A stretch of 64,000 bases of DNA from Serendipita indica DSM 11827. Lineage: Eukaryota; Basidiomycota; Agaricomycetes; Sebacinales; Serendipitaceae. Positions 62,043 through 64,000 of this stretch are shown here, one piece after another (position 1 is the stretch's first letter; every line of letters begins with the position of its first letter). The translations under genes and the position numbers were made by a program. The stretch is from positions 1,178,001 through 1,242,000 of the forward strand of contig CAJVGD010000006.1 of assembly GCA_910890315.1 (NCBI GenBank), given 5' to 3'. The notes beneath the pieces were generated by a model. The model ran no database searches. It was given only the letters and a program-made list of their open reading frames with translations, and was not told where the DNA came from.

Positions 62043-62948
62043 ATGGCGGACACTGCAACATCAGCCAATGTCGCGTTGGACGACGACGACCGGGTAAGCT
62101 CGTGACGCTCAGCCGACGTCGTTTTGCTCGCTGCTCACGAAAAGCGCGTCTCCGTGTCGCGTAGGAAATTGAAGAAATGCGCCGCCAAGTCCAGGAAATG
62201 GAGAGAGATCTTGCGAGAGAAAACGAGGCTGCAGAACTCGCTGCACTCGCAAACCATCCATCGCTCGCAGGCCCGCCAAATGATACCGAGACGGCTGCAA
62301 AGACCTCGGGAGGCTCAACACCAGGCGCAAATGCAGATGCATCTGGTGCGGATTTTAGTACAGACGACGATGCGGATGCGCGCAGCATCTATGTCGGAAA
62401 TGTGAGCTTGGTCGAATCCGTCTTGCAAGATTACTGAACACTGCTAGGTCGACTACGGAGCGACTCCAGAGGAGATTCAAGCTCATTTTGCATCATGTGG
62501 GACCATCAATCGGGTTACAATTCTGTTGGATAAATTCACTGGCCATCCCAAGGGGTAACGTAGCCAAACCTCAGAGTTAACCCGCTTACATTGCTACTAG
62601 CTATGCATATGTTGAATTCGCTCAGCCCGCGCACGTAGAGGCTGCCCTCGTGCTCAACGAATCGCTCTTCAGGGGACGACTCATCAAGGTTGGGAGATCT
62701 GCAATTGACAGTTATGATCAACCCTGATCGACTCGCTTATAGGTCACTGCAAAGCGAACCAACCTACCAGCGTTTATGCGGGGAATCCCCAGAGGCAGGG
62801 GACGAGGCGGGTATCGAGGTGGTCGTGGCGGTCATGCGCATGGGTATAATCCCTATGGTGGACGTCCCCGAGGCAGGTGAGACAGATTCCATGTTCTCTG
62901 TGCGTCCAGCGTTGACACCACAGCAGAGGCCGCGGGCGCGGTTTCTAA
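62043..62948 (+). CDS. PAB2: Nuclear poly(A)-binding protein PAB2 (PABPN1 type)
   Basis: Starts [17 protein letters not shown], then an acidic coiled coil with [15 protein letters not shown], then a single RRM ([40 protein letters not shown]), then a linker with Arg-methylation sites ([13 protein letters not shown]). This order is diagnostic of Pab2/PABPN1, which binds poly(A) tails in the nucleus and controls tail length. The last intron, 62877-62936, joins PRG|RGRGRGF to the stop at 62948. If it is not removed, translation ends at TGA 62878-62880 within the donor. Five exons. About 190 residues, normal length. Divergent from the Zn2Cys6 gene. Confidence 0.93.
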
Positions 62949-63449
62949 ACCGCTCAAAAGAGCAGGAATCGAGTACAATTTTCTTGTTCGGTGCACTATC
63001 TTATATTGCAACAAGTTCCTCGACATCTATTCGCCGCTCGTGTACGCTATCTTTACCTGCTATTCCAGTGCACCCCTCGCGATTTGGCCCGTCTATCCCT
63101 TGGCCCACCAGCGCGGCAATCTTGAGCATTTCGTAAGACTTCGGGACATCCTTGAGCGTGACTTATCGGCACGACTCGTTGATTCCGCGCAACAAGGCGA
63201 CAATAGGCCGAGTCGCGCGACATGGCAGCTAGGCATCATGTCGGCTGATGGCTGTCGTCGTTGTGAATTATCTACAGGGATTATTATTCCATAGCCCGGC
63301 CTGTGTGATTCCGCCGTGAGCATAAGCCGCGCCCTGTGATTGGCCAGCACTAGCCCCCATTAGCAGCTCATCGGCTCATTCTGTGCCAACAAAACTTGGA
63401 CCCTACCCTCGCAGTCGACCACCAGCTCGCGAGTTCCCCCACATCTAAA
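62949..63449. other. Intergenic, HEM1 promoter
   Basis: About 500 bp between the PAB2 stop and the HEM1 start. The left part is PAB2 3' UTR. The sequence near the HEM1 start has an inverted CCAAT box (63339-63343). No other coding sequence is supported. Confidence 0.6.
63339..63343 (-). promoter_or_regulatory. Inverted CCAAT box upstream of HEM1
   Basis: ATTGG in the context TGTGATTGGCCAGC, about 107 bp upstream of the HEM1 ATG. The CCAAT-binding Hap2/3/5 complex drives HEM1 in yeast, so the site is a plausible regulator here. Evidence is motif and position only. Confidence 0.4.
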
Positions 63450-64000
63450 ATGCTCGATAAACTATCCTCTGTAGCTCGTTTCAAGGCTTCCTGCCCATAC
63501 CTGGGCAGGACGAAAACTTCGACGCTGCGTACGCTTGCGACCAGCACCTCTGTCAGGTTTGTAGACAGTTTTCTACGTCTCTAGCTCCCATTTTACCGCC
63601 TTTTCGTCTCTCCATCGCCAATTCCTGCCGCTGACGACGTCGTCCAGATATCCGGCAATCTCGCGACTGACGGAAAAGGCGACCCATTGCCCAGTCATGG
63701 GCCCCGCACTCGTCCTGCGTTCGTCTCAAATCGTGGGCTCAACGACCCGCGCACACGGCTATGCGTCGCTTGCCGGCAAAGCTGCCGTCGAAGAGATTCA
63801 CCGCAAGGAGGGCGTGTTCCCCGTCGCGTCTGGAGCTGGGGTATGCCCTCACTCTTCACCAGACACTGCAGCCGCAAAATCTGCAGAGACGATCCTCGCC
63901 GCCCAAAAGGCTGGGTGCCCCGCCCATGCCCACAAGACGACCGACCAACAAGCAGCACCAAGCAGCAGCAGCAGCGCTCACAAGGCGCACACTGCCCTCT
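63450..64000 (+). CDS. HEM1: 5-aminolevulinate synthase, N-terminal part
   Basis: Exon 1 is 63450-63556 (MLDKLSSVARFKASCPYLGR, then TKTSTLRTLATST), joined through intron 63557-63647 to RYPAISRLTEKATHCPVMG and PALVLRSSQIVGST. This is the mitochondrial leader and N-terminal region of fungal ALAS, the first enzyme of heme synthesis (glycine plus succinyl-CoA). Four Cys-Pro heme-regulatory motifs occur, at Cys15, Cys50, Cys102 and Cys126. The catalytic PLP domain lies beyond the window. Family recognition rests on the CPxxGRTKTSTLR and CPVMGPAL motifs. Confidence 0.9.

Noticed and set aside
62690-63136. A second protein downstream of PAB2
   Set aside because: This frame is out of phase with the RGG tail of PAB2 and has no domain.

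Overview
The window is nuclear DNA of a filamentous basidiomycete, most likely an Agaricomycete; the exact order cannot be told from sequence alone. The evidence is many 45-75 nt introns inside almost every gene, very tight spacing between genes on both strands, two Zn2Cys6 fungal transcription factors, and fungal orthologues such as PHO81, RIM1, PET191, IQGAP and a CP-motif-bearing HEM1. I saw no rRNA, tRNA, CRISPR array, virus-like element or intact transposon. There are about 26 genes, almost all housekeeping or signalling genes.

Layout, left to right. 0-6 kb: the 5' end of an unknown gene, a HERP-like ubiquitin-domain membrane protein, and the SPX-ankyrin-GDPD phosphate regulator PHO81. 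6-14 kb: an ABC half-transporter, a gene-poor 1.6 kb stretch, a UPF0303/heme-degrading-fold protein and an MFS transporter. 14-20.7 kb: a PPR-like protein, AMMECR1, a Zn2Cys6 factor and the mitochondrial SSB RIM1. 20.8-35.5 kb: the ribosome-rescue GTPase HBS1, the 9.8 kb checkpoint kinase TEL1/ATM and acetoacetyl-CoA thiolase. 35.7-45 kb: ATG10, ribosomal protein eS1, a Nudix hydrolase, RCC1, PET191/COA5, a disordered WD40 protein and a ZIP zinc transporter. 45-52.7 kb: IQGAP and a two-RRM protein. 53-58.6 kb: a tandem aldo/keto reductase duplication and an orphan nuclear-type gene. 58.8-64 kb: a second Zn2Cys6 factor, the poly(A)-binding protein PAB2 and the start of 5-aminolevulinate synthase HEM1.

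The genes do not form an obvious pathway cluster. Several are nuclear-encoded mitochondrial genes (RIM1, PET191, HEM1, possibly thiolase). Many neighbours are divergent pairs with 90-260 bp between start codons, so shared promoters are likely.

The most interesting signals are at the level of gene structure. At least four introns need a GC donor, and one of these is shown directly by a GT/GC difference between the two aldo/keto reductase copies. Two of the GC introns are in PHO81, whose first exon is only six bases. A 20-nt last exon restores the invariant Gly-Trp of the TEL1 FATC domain. PAB2 ends with an intron whose retention would change the C-terminus. A duplication unit of about 1.8 kb carried the aldo/keto reductase together with the tail of its neighbour, and both copies now show damage. 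No wholly new multi-gene system was found.
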